From contig CM073558.1 in assembly GCA_037074615.1 (NCBI GenBank), positions 18,149,001 to 18,213,000 of the forward strand: 64,000 bases of DNA, in the 5' to 3' direction. Below are positions 37,595-49,802 of the stretch, piece after piece (the stretch's first letter is position 1; every line of letters begins with the position of its first letter). The position numbers and the translations under genes were made by a program. The DNA is from Leucaena leucocephala (taxonomy: Eukaryota; Streptophyta; Magnoliopsida; Fabales; Fabaceae). Below the pieces are notes generated by a model. The model was given only the letters and a program-made list of their open reading frames with translations, had not been told where the DNA came from and did no database searches.

Positions 37595-38410
37595 TGTTTT
37601 GAGTTTTAAACAAATAGTACAACTTATTATATTATACTTTAGTAATTCTATTTTATTAGATTATGTGTAGTTTATACACATGGACGTTCCATTTACTTTC
37701 AAACTATTTCCTTTTATTTAAATACTACTACTATTTTCAATGTTATATATAAATATTTTTATATATTTTACTTAAATTATATTATTTTAATTATGATTGG
37801 ATTAACCCTAATTCAGCTATAATTTGATCACTGACCTTTGAAGTATTGCTTCAATAGGTTCAATGACTGATCTAAATTTTAGTAACTTACAATGATATGG
37901 AATAAATATATGATTTTTCTTGAATTATATTGTGATATTTTAATTAAATTGTAGAGTTTTAGATAGATTGACCAAATTGGTTGTTTTATTTTCCCTTACC
38001 AAGCAAAAAACAAAATTATTTAGAGTTTTTAAAAAAATAGCTGTCCATCACATTTGTATTTTAGTAACTTTGTTTTATTATATTATGTGTGATTTATATA
38101 TATAATTGTTCTATTTAGTGAAATTATACCTTATTATTTAAATATTACTATTTTTAAAGTTATATATATAAATACTTTTTATATGCTTTAATTAAATTAT
38201 AATTTTAATAATGATTAAGTTGATTTTGGTTTAATTATGATTGGATAACTGACCTTGCAATGAATTCCTGACTTACTAGAAATTTTCAACAGCTTTATTA
38301 CCGGTCTAGTAATTCCTGACTTTTTATATACTCTTTATTCAATTACCGGTCTAGTAATTTTCAACAGCTTGCAATGATGTAGAAGGAATATAGTATGATT
38401 TTTCTTGAAT
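37595..38410. repeat. About 400-bp tandem duplication downstream of the UGT pseudogene
   Basis: 37595-37935 and 38005-38410 share order and sequence: TTATATTATxCTTTAGTAA / GTATTTTAGTAACT, TTATGTGTxxTTTATA, AAATACTACTA / AAATATTACTA, TTAATTATGATTGGAT, CAATGATxTxGAATA and GATTTTTCTTGAATTA. The second copy has a nested short repeat (ACCGGTCTAGTAATT twice). AT-rich, no coding sequence. Confidence 0.6.
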
Positions 38411-38837
38411 TAGAATAATTATATCTTTACAAGTCAAACTTTTATATTTACAAGTTCAGTTGCCTGACTTACAAGGAAAATTTGACAATTTAATGCTAAA
38501 AATTCAAACTATCATATTTACAAGCCTAGTTGTAGTAATTATAAGTTAAACTTGTAAATATTAAATCTCTTAGAACCTATTAGTATTAAATAAAATTCGG
38601 AAACCTGTCTATGTTTAATTTTCCATCTTGAGACCAATGAGTAATTTTCGCTGTCTTTAATTCTATATATATGTGGCATTATCTTACTAGAAGGGCCATT
38701 CATTCAAAAAAGAATTACATAATATCCAAAGATAGTTTTAAAGACTTGAGAAGTTTTCATATGTTGTTCCAACAACCTAAAATGTTACGAGACTATCACT
38801 ACCTTTGAGTGATTTATATAGATAAAGTATGATACGT

Positions 38838-39560
38838 GTAATATCCAAAAAATTAGTAAAAAGGATATATAAGGTATTGTTGAGGTTAATAGTATTCTTT
38901 TTAGAATTAAAAGGCTTCAAAATAGAATTTTAGGGAAATAATAAAAGAAAGAATATTTATTAAACATTTTAAGATTTAGAAAAATCATATGGGATAGGTA
39001 CTTTGAAGACTTAGGAAATTATAAAATAGTATTTTTTAAAAGGAGACTTAAATAAATTAAAAATTAGTTTTTTTAGATTTTTAAGGCTTAGAGATTAATT
39101 TTTGAGCTGAAAGTTTTAGAAGTATGACCTTATGAGTTAGATGAGTTATCGGATAAAGAAAATATTTATTTTATAAAAAATTATTTTTTATAAATTTCTA
39201 GGTATTTTAGAATATATAAAAAAAGTGGTAAATGGGAGTTAAAAATTAGACAAAAGGGCAAAATGGTCGGTTGAACCCACACCACCTATCACCCACGTGT
39301 TCCTTGCCTCTGTCCTCACCTATCACCCGTCTCTACTCACTCATATCACCATCGACTTCTTCCTCCTCAGAGCACTGCGAACGCGAGAACGAGGGAGAGA
39401 GAGTGGGAGGCTGGGAGTGCGACGCCGGACAAGTGATTGGAGGATGGAGATCAAGGTCGCGACGCCGTCGACTGAGGTGAGCTCTCTACTTCCATCTTCA
39501 TCTCCGGCTTCTCTGTTTTCCGATTTTGGGGTTGGTTAAATTACTTACATTTTCTTATTA
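38838..39560 (+). mobile_element. Candidate LTR 5' end with promoter and leader
   Basis: GTGTAATATCCAAAAAATTAG (38838) resembles a plant gypsy LTR start. A TATA-like AATATATAAAAAAAG follows at 39210, then an abrupt balanced-composition block (39275-39480) ending ATGGAGATCAAGGTCGCG..ACTGAG and a good donor GTGAGC at about 39477. The order of LTR start, TATA and leader donor is the same as in the minus-strand element at 34.89 kb. Alternatively 39444-39476 (MEIKVATPSTE) is the first coding exon of a captured gene; no matching second exon was found. Confidence 0.35.
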
Positions 39561-39669
39561 AGCTGTGAGGAGTGTATATGAAGTTACTATATCAGTACGT
39601 TTTGATAGGATATAAGTGTTTGGGAAAAAGACATAAAAAGCCCATTTGAATTTTAAAAGGATAAATTGG

Positions 39670-40755
39670 GCTTCTGAATATTTAAAAGGACAGATTGGGC
39701 AGGAGGCCCAATCTGTCATTTGTAAATTTATATGTAAAGACCATAATACCATTTACTTTTCTAATATTTTGACAATATGATTTACAACTTGGCCAATGGT
39801 ATTTACAACTTTGACAATGGTATTTGCAACTGTGAGAAATCAAATTGTGGCAACTGGGAGAAACACTATAGCTGACATGTAACTTATTTTGACAATACGA
39901 TTTACAACTTGGCCAATGGTATTTACAACTCTGACAATGTTATTTGCAACTGTGAGAAATCAAATTTTGGCAATTGGGAGAAATACTGTAGTTGACACTG
40001 TAGCTTCTTTGACAATACGATTTAAAACTTGACCAATGGTATTTACAACTCTGACAATGGTATTTGCAACTGTGATAAATCAAATTCTGGCAATTGGGAG
40101 AAACACTGAAGCTAACACTGTAGCTTATTTTGACAATACGATTTAAAACTTAACCAATGATATTTTTAACTCTGACAATGGTATTTGCAACTGTGAGAAA
40201 TCAAATTCTGGTAATTGGGAGAAACACTGTAGCTTCTTTGACAATACGATTTACAACTTGGCCAATGGTATTTACAACTCTGACAATTGTATTTGCAACT
40301 GTGAGAAATCAAATTCTGGCAATTGGGAGAAACACTGTAGCTTCTTTGACAATACGATTTACAACTTGGCCAATGGCATTTACAACTCTGACAATGGTAT
40401 TTGCAACTGTGAGAAATCAAATTCTGGTAATTGGGAGAAACACTGTAACTTCTTTGACAATACGATTTACAACTTGGCCAATGGTATTTACAACTCTGAC
40501 AATTGTATTTGCAACTGTGAGAAATCAAATTCTGGCAATTGGGAGAAACACTGTAGCTGATTTGATAATACGATTTACAAATACCATTATCAAAATTGCA
40601 AATATCATTGTCAGAGTTGTAAATATCATTGGCCAAGTTGTAAATCGTATTGTCAAAATATTAGGAAAGTGAAGGGTAATATGGTCTTTGCACATAAATT
40701 TGCAAATGACAGATTGGGCCTCCTGCCCAATCTGTCATTTTCAATATTCAGAAGC
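39670..40755. mobile_element. Fold-back element with tandem 108/120-bp repeats
   Basis: Outer inverted ends GCTTCTGAATATT (39670) and AATATTCAGAAGC (to 40755). Inside each end lies a perfect 12-bp stem with 5-base loop (GACAGATTGGGC / GCCCAATCTGTC) at 39689-39717 and 40708-40736. The arms continue for about 200 bases (AAATTTATxTGxAAAGACCATA, TAATATTTTGACAATA, ACTTGGCCAATG). Between them are seven tandem units starting GACAATACGATTTACAACTT at 39771, 39891, 40011, 40132, 40240, 40348 and 40456. The first three are 120-121 bp, the next four 108 bp. Each unit itself contains three 20-bp sub-repeats (xACAATxGTATTTxCAACT). No transposase. It sits inside the LTR-like leader. Confidence 0.8.
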
Positions 40756-42189
40756 TCATTATAGCAATAAAAATAAAAATGAAATTAAGTTGTAAATAAG
40801 TTTAAAAATTTATTTAGTATAATAAAAATGAGTATGGAATTAATATATATTTTTATAATTTATAGTAAAATAGTTTAAAATATTTTTTTATAATTTGGGA
40901 AGAGTTAAAATTGTTTAGAAATTTTATAATTTAAGATAGAATGATCTAAAATATTTTATTTCTATTTATATTATTTCATGTTTTAATTTTTTTGATTGAA
41001 CAACTCAAAATGTTAAAAGTATGAGTGACTTCTATGTTAAAATGATCTAAAATATTTTATTTTTATTTCTATTATTTTTTTTTTTGATTGAACGACTCAA
41101 AATATTAAAAGTATGATTCACTTCTATTGTACTAAATAAATAAAATAAAAGATTTTACTCTATGTAACAAACCTGCCCTATATTTTAGTTATGTAAAGAA
41201 TTATGTAATCCTTCACAAGGATGGCTATATTGTATTGTTCTAATTAAGGTTTTAATTTAGTTATAGATGAAATAGTGTGTGTATATCTATGTTAGTTGAC
41301 AAGTTTTGAGAACCGGAGTCTTAAAGCTTTAGTTTAAGTTTTCAAAAAGGTTTATGGTTTTAAGTTTTAACTTGGAGAAAGTTAAGTTTGGATTTTCCAA
41401 TATTTTAGAAAATTCCATTTCTTTATGAAAAGGAAGAACATTTTGGTATTACAAAGTTTTAAGAACTTTGGATTTTTAAGGAACTGTTTAAACTGCCATA
41501 TGGACCTTAAAATATGTTTGTTTATAAGGTATTTCAACACGTCTCTTGATCTTGACCTCTTTCTATTACTTTCCAAAAGCAAAAAATAATATTGCTTCAC
41601 CAAATTTTAGACTTGAGAGTTTGATGGTCCCCTCGATAATGTGACTTTTGTTTCTAATGATTTGGGTGAAACCCAAATCTACAATCTTGTTAGGTAGATA
41701 AACTTGTCATTTCATCATAATGCTCATATTTTGGTAGCTTTACTTAGGAGTATCCCTTCACAGACTGATCTCTTTCGAGATACGAAAAAACAAAGGATAA
41801 ATCTCTCTCACTTTAGATTGCTCCATACACAGGAGTTTGGATTCAAATTCTCAACTACCACTTGCTAGATGAGAACGCGCTGAATTGAATTGTTTCACAC
41901 TGCTGATTTTGACAGGGGAGATGTGTCCCAATTCCTTTTGATATGTGACCAAGACAATTAAGTTATGAGGAAATGTTGCTTCTCTCTTAATTTTGACTCT
42001 TGGTCACTTCATTTGTGTCCATAACTTTGTACATTTTTTTATAATCTTTTGGATCACTTAATATTCGGCACTTTTATTTAATCATATTATTAAATATACG
42101 AGTAATCGACTAATCCCAAATCGAAAAATATATGGAAAATTTCAAAGTTGCTTTATGAGACATATTTCCTACATCTAACCAAGTGTGAG
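40756..42189. other. AT-rich, probably LTR-derived spacer
   Basis: No coding sequence. Short direct repetition near 40935-41110 (AAAATGATCTAAAATATTTTAT and TTTGATTGAACxACTCAAAA, twice). The part 41630-41900 (TGGTCCCCTCGATAATGTGA) is less AT-rich, like retrotransposon leader sequence. Confidence 0.35.
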
Positions 42190-42430
42190 ATGATTGAGTT
42201 TAGCGTTAAGGTTCAAATATGTCTAAGATTGTTTTTCCAATTGTGCACGTGGGACTATAATGAAATCTTAGGTTCAAAAATACGCATAAAATTTCTCAAA
42301 TAGAGCAAAAATTTTATACCCATTATTTAAGGTAAATGTTCGTTAGTTTTTCTCTATGTGGGTCCCACAATGTCTAAGTATCCACCTTTTTCACCATCCA
42401 ACCTTCTATCTCTTCAACATCATCAATCAG
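42190..42430 (+). repeat. Dispersed direct repeat, copy 1 (second copy 46430-46670)
   Basis: Shared order in both copies: GTTxAAxxTxCAAATATGTCTA, ATTATAATxxAATGAAAT, GGTAAAxGTxCGxTAGTTTT, and TGTGGGTCCCAxAATGTC followed by a CT-rich tail. This is the subterminal sequence style of plant DNA transposons. Small frames at 42358-42555 and 46330-46602 arise from it. Confidence 0.55.
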
Positions 42431-43184
42431 AGCGGCTTCCCTCTCTCTTGCCTCACCGTTGGCGTCGTCCATGGATGATAGAGTCGATGAAGAAAATGGA
42501 GTATGACCCCTTGTTCATATATCAAGTGCACGGGTCAGGCCAAATAATAAAATGATAAGAGAATAATATCATTCTCATGTGGATTTGTTTTTAAAACCTG
42601 ATCTAATAAAATATTTTTTGAATTCGATTAAGTTGAGCTAAAATGATTTTTGGATGACTAAGTAAATTTTTAGAAAACTAGTCTAAGAATAGAAAATAAA
42701 TGAAAGCAAATTATTCTTAACTTCAATTATAGAACCTATGATTCCTTGTTCCCCTTGTTTTTCTTAACATTCAATTTAACTCTTCTCATAAATGTTCTTA
42801 ATGAAACATATGTTAGTCTAGAGTTCAAAGGTAACTGTAAAAGTTTTCTCAAGTCAATAACAAGTGTTTAATTCTATTTTGCTCAATCTCTTGTTACAAT
42901 TAATAAAATCCCATTTTTAAAATCCAACTCAAATGTGACTATGTAAGGCTAATAAGTATATCTCTATCTTACTAACAAAACCATCCATTCAACTTGCAAA
43001 CTTTAAATTCATACACAATTTTAGCCAAATTCTATACTCAACTTAACTCTCTCAAGCATCAGTCTAGTGAATAGAACATCTAAATGGTAATCAAGTACTT
43101 AGAATTATTAAGCAAAAAGTAAAATAAACACACACACACATATATATCATTAATCACAAAAAGAGAGGAGTACTCTAGTATTAA
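42431..43184. other. AT-rich spacer
   Basis: Nothing recognised; a CA/TA microsatellite lies near 43128-43146. Confidence 0.45.
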
Positions 43185-43880
43185 TCCATACAATGGTTCA
43201 AAATAATCCTACAATAAAGAGTTTAGTTACTCATAATAAGAAAATAGCTACAAATCCAGAGAGAAATCACAGCCATAGCATATTACAAGAGGGGAAGGGG
43301 GAAGTAGAAAAACTAAGGAAATGGGGTTATAAATCTCTTCCAAAGTTCAATCCCTTTGCTCCAAGCTCTTCCAAGACCCAAACCCTAGCAAAGAACAGCT
43401 CCGAGAATGCCCAAGAAGTGAAGAATGATCCAGCTTTCCGAGTTTGGAAGCATATATAAGCCCTGGTATCAGCTCTTTCTCAAAACGCAGAGTTTCAATA
43501 ACCTCCGTTGGCTGCAGCTAGCCAAGAGTGTTGGATCATTTGAAGTCTAACTTTTAGGTTGTCCCTTTCCCTCACCTTGCTTTTATTTTGCCTTGTAATT
43601 AATTGATATATATTGTTTGGCATTATTTCTTGCCTTAAGTTTGGGGGAAGTGTCATTTCTAATAGAAAAATAGTTAAGTTCGTATTTAGTGTGTTTAGTT
43701 ACGTTTTCTATTGTGTAGTTAGTCGTTTTCACATTCAATAAACTCTTACCATTGGGTTCTTTGTTCTCTTGTCATTGGATATTACCCGTTACACCTTACA
43801 CTTAGTTTTGCATTGGGGATAACACTAAATTTAAGTGTGGGGAATGGCTTGCATGTGATTTGTTCTTACTTATGATGGTC
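43185..43880 (+). mobile_element. Gypsy (Athila-like) relic, non-coding 3' part
   Basis: CTTAAGTTTGGGGGAAGTGTC (43635) and AAATTTAAGTGTGGGGAATG (43829) are the kind of G-rich motifs found downstream of pol in Athila-type elements. The upstream 43193-43459 frame (88 aa, ending at a stop after KHI) is of balanced composition but is not a recognised domain. No pol reading frame is present. Confidence 0.35.
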
Positions 43881-44169
43881 TGGACTTTGGCAATCGATGG
43901 CTAAATTGGATTAATGTTATAAGGAAGAATTTGTTATTTAAGGTTTGACTGGAAAAAAGGACATTTTAAAATATTAAAGTGAGTCTCAACTATATATTCT
44001 ACTTAGTTTGTAAACCGGAGTGATATTAACAAAAAGAAAACAAATAGATTACAACATAATGGATAACGTGATACTAATAAATAATACACGATTTTATTCA
44101 AAATCAAAAGAAAATAACTGCCATCCCTCCTTAACATGATGATGAATTATGTAATATCTTGAAGAAGAA

Positions 44170-45843
44170 AAAAGAGAGCCTTTATAACACTATTAGATTC
44201 TTAAGTTGCTGCACAAGCCAGTGCTATACCTGTAACTATGGATTTGACATTGGAACGTTTAACTGTTACTTCAATTCCATTAAATTTGAGATTAATGTTA
44301 TTAAGTTGGACATTGTCATATATTACTCCCCCCTACTACAGATAAGAACTTCTCCTTCTTGAGTTTGAGAAGTGCCTTGAATGTTTGTGAAACTCACATT
44401 GTTATCTTTATCCTTGATGGGGACTAATTCATTTAAAGCATGCAAAAAAAAAAACATATAAAAAAAACTATGAGAAGCCACCAATACAAGGAAAAGAAAT
44501 GAGAATAGAGAGTTTCAACTACATCCCAATTCGTCACATTGATTTGATGGGCAATGTTACTAGTCTATAATCGCAGGGTTTGAGATATTATTCAGAATAA
44601 TATTTTTAAAATGCATATTAAATACAGTAATAGCCCTTATAGTTCCAAGCTATGTCTTGATCCTCACACCATTGTGTTAGATATTGTGCAGTTGACTTTT
44701 ATTATTGGTTTTTCATTATCATATCTACCAAGGCTTCTAACACTAATGCCTTGGCTAAGTACACAAGTCACATTTATCACAGTTATGTTTGTTACTATCA
44801 CCGAATGAGACACAGTCATCTCCAGTAGCAATAATAGCATTTGCAACAGTCACTCCGTTTAATCTTTCAAGGTGGATTGTATCAGTGTTTGAGCTATCTC
44901 CAAGTGCACTGATTTTAAACCCATTAAAGTTGATATTGTTTCATAAAAGAACATTGGCATGGAAGGTTTTGCTATTTTTTGAAGTTACGCCCTTGATATT
45001 TGAATTGTTGATGAAGTTGAAACTAAAGTTCTATTCATTTGACAAGAAACTCATTTTACTGTAATTTCACCACTAGAGAAGTGACGGTATTGCCCTCTCA
45101 TATTCCAAAACAGCCAGAGGCTTGATATAATAATGACGCAGGTAATCATTGAATGACCATTATATCATTATAATATCCTAATCATTGATTCAACTCGTTA
45201 GGCAATGCTTCAAACAGGTCCAAACGATAATTCTTCTCCATGTTCTTGACAACCTCCTCAAATTGAAAACTACCTGGTTCTTTCTTATTACGAAGGTGTA
45301 CTTCCTAGCTTTTAATGCATTGCTTTGGGTATTTCTTTTTCTTTTAATAAAGAGAAAATATTGAATATGCGAAAATATTCATATTCATCATGCTTCTCTT
45401 CCAATCATTAGGTCAAGGAAACATATTAAATTTTTTAAGAGAGAGAGAATAATAATGAGTTTAGATAGGAGAAGATTTGTTTTGATGTTATTTACTGTAG
45501 GCCAATTGCATTTTGAATTAAGTGCACAAGCATTTGCTTTCGATGCAGCTGGAACTTGGCCGTCAAAGCTTCCAGTGCCAGATATTGTGAAAGCATTCAC
45601 ATATCCTATTTTAACCCATTAGCTTTCCCTTTTTAGATTTGCAAGGTTTGCTGTTGCTTGAATTAAACCATCAACCTGTAACTCAATAGAAAGAGCCGTA
45701 CATGGTCCTTTAAGATCCACCACATTCATCGTGTAAGTTCCTGAACCAACCAAAGCTTTGCTAACATCTGTGGCAGCACATACGTCGGTCCATGATGCAT
45801 TTGTGAGAGCCTTCAAAAACACATTCACAAACAACATGTACAA
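44170..45843 (-). pseudogene. GH28 exopolygalacturonase pseudogene
   Basis: Recognisable GH28 pieces on the minus strand in correct order. 45810-45640: FLKALTNASWTDVCAATDVSK, GSGTYTMNVVDLKGPC and IELQVDGLIQA. 45600-45470: FTISGTGSFDGQ, KCNWPTVN. 45035-44800: FNFINNSNIKGVTSKNSKTFH, NINFNGFKISALGDSSNTDT, TGDDCVSFGD. 44760-44670: GISVRSLGRYDNE, VNCTISNT. About 44340-44190: C-terminal VQLNNINLKFNG. The active enzyme would hydrolyse pectin homogalacturonan in the wall, and close relatives are pollen-expressed. This copy is dead: a stop follows KRES at 45619, another stop follows FHANVLL, frameshifts occur after GDDCVSFGD and before QGIS, the GHG motif is lost and RIK is missing, and about 330 bases of unrelated sequence (45060-45390) interrupt it. 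Confidence 0.85.
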
Positions 45844-46429
45844 TAATGAGCAAGAAACATTAAGATTCGTTGAGTTATAAAAAAGTAGAATTTGTTTGGT
45901 GTGTGTATTCTCTGAATATGCTATGGCATTACATCAGTTATATCTCCATTAGGTTTTCAGCCAAAGCTAGCTATTTCAAAGTCTTTTGCTAGAGCTTTAA
46001 TGAAGGGGTCAATAAATACGAATGATGCACATATATGGTAATACTGATCAGTTTCTTGTACATTATGACGAATTCCTTCTACATTATGGATTTTCGTGCT
46101 TCGTTGTTGTAAATGTTGTTTAAGAGATATAATCAACCCATTGGTAGATTTATATTTATAATCATAAAACATAGTGTATAAATAGTAAAAAAGCTAAAAT
46201 TAATTTGAGACCATTAAGTTACCAAAATACTTGGAAAGAAGATGTCCATTTAAGCTATGAATGCGAAAACCTGTACGAGTGACTAGAAAGCACAATTTTC
46301 AATTAGTGTCTCATCAATAAATATGATTTCTATTTATGAATACCCCCAAAAAAGCTACTTCTATTTCTATTATTACTGTAATGATGTGGTAAAGCAAAAA
46401 TACTGGTGTTTCTTCTTTCCTTATTAATT
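45844..46429. other. Spacer, possibly 5' part of the polygalacturonase relic
   Basis: No clear N-terminal GH28 motif. A minus-strand frame at 45957-46172 is unrecognised. Confidence 0.35.
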
Positions 46430-46670
46430 ATAGGGTTAAAGATGCAAATATGTCTATGAACTTTTTCTAAATCTGCATATGACATTATAATATAATGAAA
46501 TTTCAAGTTCAAACATTGCACAAAATATTCCAAAACTAGCAAAAATGCTACATCCTTTATCCGAGGTAAACGTCCGGTAGTTTTTCTATCTGTGGGTCCC
46601 ATAATGTCCCGGTGTCCACTTCATCTCTTCTTTCCCCAGCCAAACCTCTCCCTCCTTCCTCATTTTTTAC
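46430..46670 (+). repeat. Dispersed direct repeat, copy 2 (see 42190-42430)
   Basis: Second copy of the transposon-like repeat described at 42190. It lies upstream (minus-strand sense) of the polygalacturonase relic, so the two copies bracket that pseudogene. Confidence 0.55.
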
Positions 46671-46980
46671 ACAAATTTTTAGAAAAAAATTGGCCGTACT
46701 ACTATTTAAATATATGATTAAATCTCATTTTTTTAAGATATGTTAATATTAGGTAGAGTAAACTATTAATTACTATTAAATATAAATTTAAATATTTATA
46801 AATTAGAATAGTTCTCTAAAATCTGCGAATAGAAACACAATAAAATAAATATATTTTAAATAATCATATGTTTGATCCCTTGCCAGTTTAACTCACGGAA
46901 GAAGATAGGTTTCTTAACAAATCTTTGTGCCCCAAAACTTGATTTTACTTCAATACATATATCCATGAATCCCACATCAT

Positions 46981-47017
<37 letters not shown>

Positions 47018-47395
47018 CAAATTATTCTGTAAAGGACAAGTTAAACGATTCTCATACTGTTTCTCCGCCTCAAGGAAATCCAATAATGAAGTTTCTTTAT
47101 ATTAAAGTATGATCCTTGTGCATGATATGATATGAAACTTTAAAAAAGAAAAACAGATTTGAAAGACTTCTTTTGCAAATTTTGTGTTTTAAGACTTGAT
47201 AATGATGTTGCTTTTAGGAACCGGATCCTCTTAGTGGTAGCTCAGTCAGCGACCCTCAATAATGTAGATTCAGATTAATCCAAAGACTTACAGTGTGCCA
47301 TATCATGAAGCAACTAAAAATTAAAAATAAATCTGAATCATAGTATATTTTATTGAGGAGCTGTAAACTATTTTTTAAGATTTTTGGTTTGGAAC
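46671..47395. other. AT-rich spacer with TA microsatellite
   Basis: (TA)n at about 46986-47012. An open minus-strand frame across it is low-complexity (YIYIYI). Nothing else recognised. Confidence 0.5.
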
Positions 47396-47399
47396 ACCA

Positions 47400-49560
47400 G
47401 TTTCTTGGACTTACCTTACTTTAACAAAAGGATTTATACGAGGTCTAGACTGATTTGGATGACCATAAATGATGATAAACCTCTATTACCAAGGATATAC
47501 CGTTGCCTAGACCTATAAAATTTATCTGATTCTAGATTAATTCAAATTGAGTTGGGCAAGAGCTCAAAGGATCACAAGGCTTTGTGTTAGAGCTTTGCCG
47601 CCTTTGTTCTATTTGACTCAATCCATGTCAGTCTAAACCCTCAATAAATATTATCATTAAAGTGAGAAGGTCTAAGAAGCTAGGTGTTGCATTCCAAAAA
47701 AAAGAAAACACTTTGAAAGTTATGTCTGATTCCAATTTATTTTTAATTTTTAATAATATAGTAAACTTCTGGATTAATTTAGAATCACAATATTATTGAG
47801 GAACGTCGAGGAAGTACCGCTGAGAGTATCGGATCTGGTTGATTATGTTAATGATATATTCCTCTTTTTATATTTTATAATATAATATAAGAGTTAATTA
47901 ATTATTTTATATAATTTAAAAAATTAAAAAATTAATTAATTATAATTAATATAAGAGTTAATTTATTAATTTATATAGATAAAAGGGTATATAATATAAA
48001 TTTATTATAAAAATTAAATTTAGTCATAATTAATAAATTATTTAATTTTTTTAATTTTTTAAAAAATTTAATTAATTTTTATAGTAAACAATAGTGACAA
48101 TAAAATAAGGCCATGGATGCTCTATACCATATTTCCATGATTGATCTATCACTGTCATTTGCTTTGTAGTGCAGTTCACGTCCTGACAAAGTATATTATG
48201 AAATCATTCATTAATTTGAATCCAATTCGAATTCATTCACTTGCAACCTTTCAATTAATTTTGTAGGCAGACAAGAACCACCTCTTTTGCACTTTAAACA
48301 AAATAAGAAATTTTATTATAAACCAAAACAAATTTAAAAAGAATCTAACCACTAAAAATATTCATACAGCTCATGAGAAGATAGGGGTATCAAAATAAAA
48401 ATAAAAAATTGTATCGGTAAAGCTATATATTATTATCTGATTTCAAGTAATAAATATTATTAAAAATTAAATGATCATACCAATAAACTACTATTGATTG
48501 AGACAATAAGTAGCATCACCTTAATAAGAAGATAATATAAGTTTAAATTTTTTATACTTATTAGAAGAGGTGAAAACTCTTTGTATTCTAAATTTTGAAA
48601 AAGATACATAAATAAAAAAAAATAATCATAAAAAAGGAAAACGTGAACTTTTACTCCTTTAATTTCACGCAAAGTTTCATTTTGATGATTTTATTAGAAT
48701 AGCATAATAATAAATTCGCTAATTTGGAGCAAATAACTAAAGGAGCCACTGCCTTTGGTTTGAATAATTTCCATTTTTATCAAATAATATTAATTCAATT
48801 TTGTAGTCCTTAAACGTCATTTCCCCTACAATAGTACTGTATCAAGGTTATAATTATTATATTTTCTTGCACAAAGAAAAATTTGATCATTTTCCTTTCT
48901 TTCCTTTTGAATTCCATTCAAATACAACTAAATATAAAAATTATTCCTCTAATCATTATATAAGAGCTAATTGAGAAGTTTATTTTAATTCTAAATATAA
49001 AATATCTTTATCATATTTATCTATTTTTTTTACTAAATTACTCTTATTGATACACCAATAATAATAATTAATTAAAGGTGGGAGGAGGGAATTCAGAAAT
49101 ATAATTATGCTATTTTAAGAAAAATATGTTATATTAATTAATATATTATGTTAAGAAAAATAATAATTTTTTTAATATAATTAAATTGATTAAATCTGTT
49201 TTATATTAAGTATTAGAGAAATATTTTTTTTAAACATAACACAAATACATTACATTACACATTTTTACATGACACAAGATCAATTGTACTAAGTTATTAT
49301 CATTTAGGAGAATTAATATGAGGTATCAAATAAGAGATTTAATTATTTGAAAATTTAAATGATAACTAAAGAGTTAATAGAGACAAGTTTTAATGCAAAA
49401 ATTGATAAATTTATACTAGTTAGAACTTTTTTATTGTTCAATATTTTCCTTAAAACCTCATAACAATTCTCCTTGTTCCTTTCATTGAATCGATCTCCAA
49501 CATAGCTAAACAAGTTACGTATCGATATTATAGTATATTACCAAATATCAATATTACTAC
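47400..49560 (+). repeat. Segmental duplicate of the region upstream of the intact UGT
   Basis: Collinear with 53060-56320. Matching landmarks: AAAGGATTTATxxGAGGTxTAGA (47427 / 53091), AATTGAGTTGGGxA (47546 / 53219), GTTCACGTCCTGxCAAAGTATATT (48174 / 54129), TTCATACAGCTC (48360 / 55661), AAATAACTAAAGGAG (48731 / 55884), TTATTATATTTTCTTGCACA (48853 / 56011) and TTTTTAxATGACACAAGAT (49262 / 56142). The collinearity stops shortly before where the UGT ATG would be. There are no UGT exons after it, so this is the promoter flank of a lost or never-copied gene. Confidence 0.85.
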
Positions 49561-49797
49561 TTTTAGTGTGAAATATAAGAATTAATTAACTTTTTTTAAT
49601 AGATTAATAAAGTTAAATAATTCAATTGATTATAACTAATATAATAATTAATTGACTAATTTGGATAGATTAATGAGTATATAATAATATAAATTCATCT
49701 AGAGATGGTGAATTTAGTAATAATTAATTGATTTATTTAGATTTTTTAATATATTTAATAAAATTAACTAGCTCTTATATTAAACACTAAAGGAAGT
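49555..49797. mobile_element. Stowaway-like MITE
   Basis: Left end TACTACTTTTAGTGTGAAAT; reverse complement of the right end TACTTCCTTTAGTGTTTAAT. The shared family interior is present (TAATTGACTAATTTGGATAG, AAATTCATCT, AGTAATAATTAATTGATTTA). It lies exactly at the right edge of the segmental duplicate. Confidence 0.65.
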
Positions 49798-49802
49798 ATT
49801 AA

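Noticed and set aside
39444..39476. MEIKVATPSTE as a host gene first exon
   Set aside because: No second exon or homologue could be identified; an LTR leader is as likely, so it is kept only as a finding.
40157..40672. Open frames of 171, 156 and 100 aa on both strands
   Set aside because: They lie entirely in the tandem repeat, are open because units are about 108 or 120 bp, and encode repetitive peptides in several frames at once.
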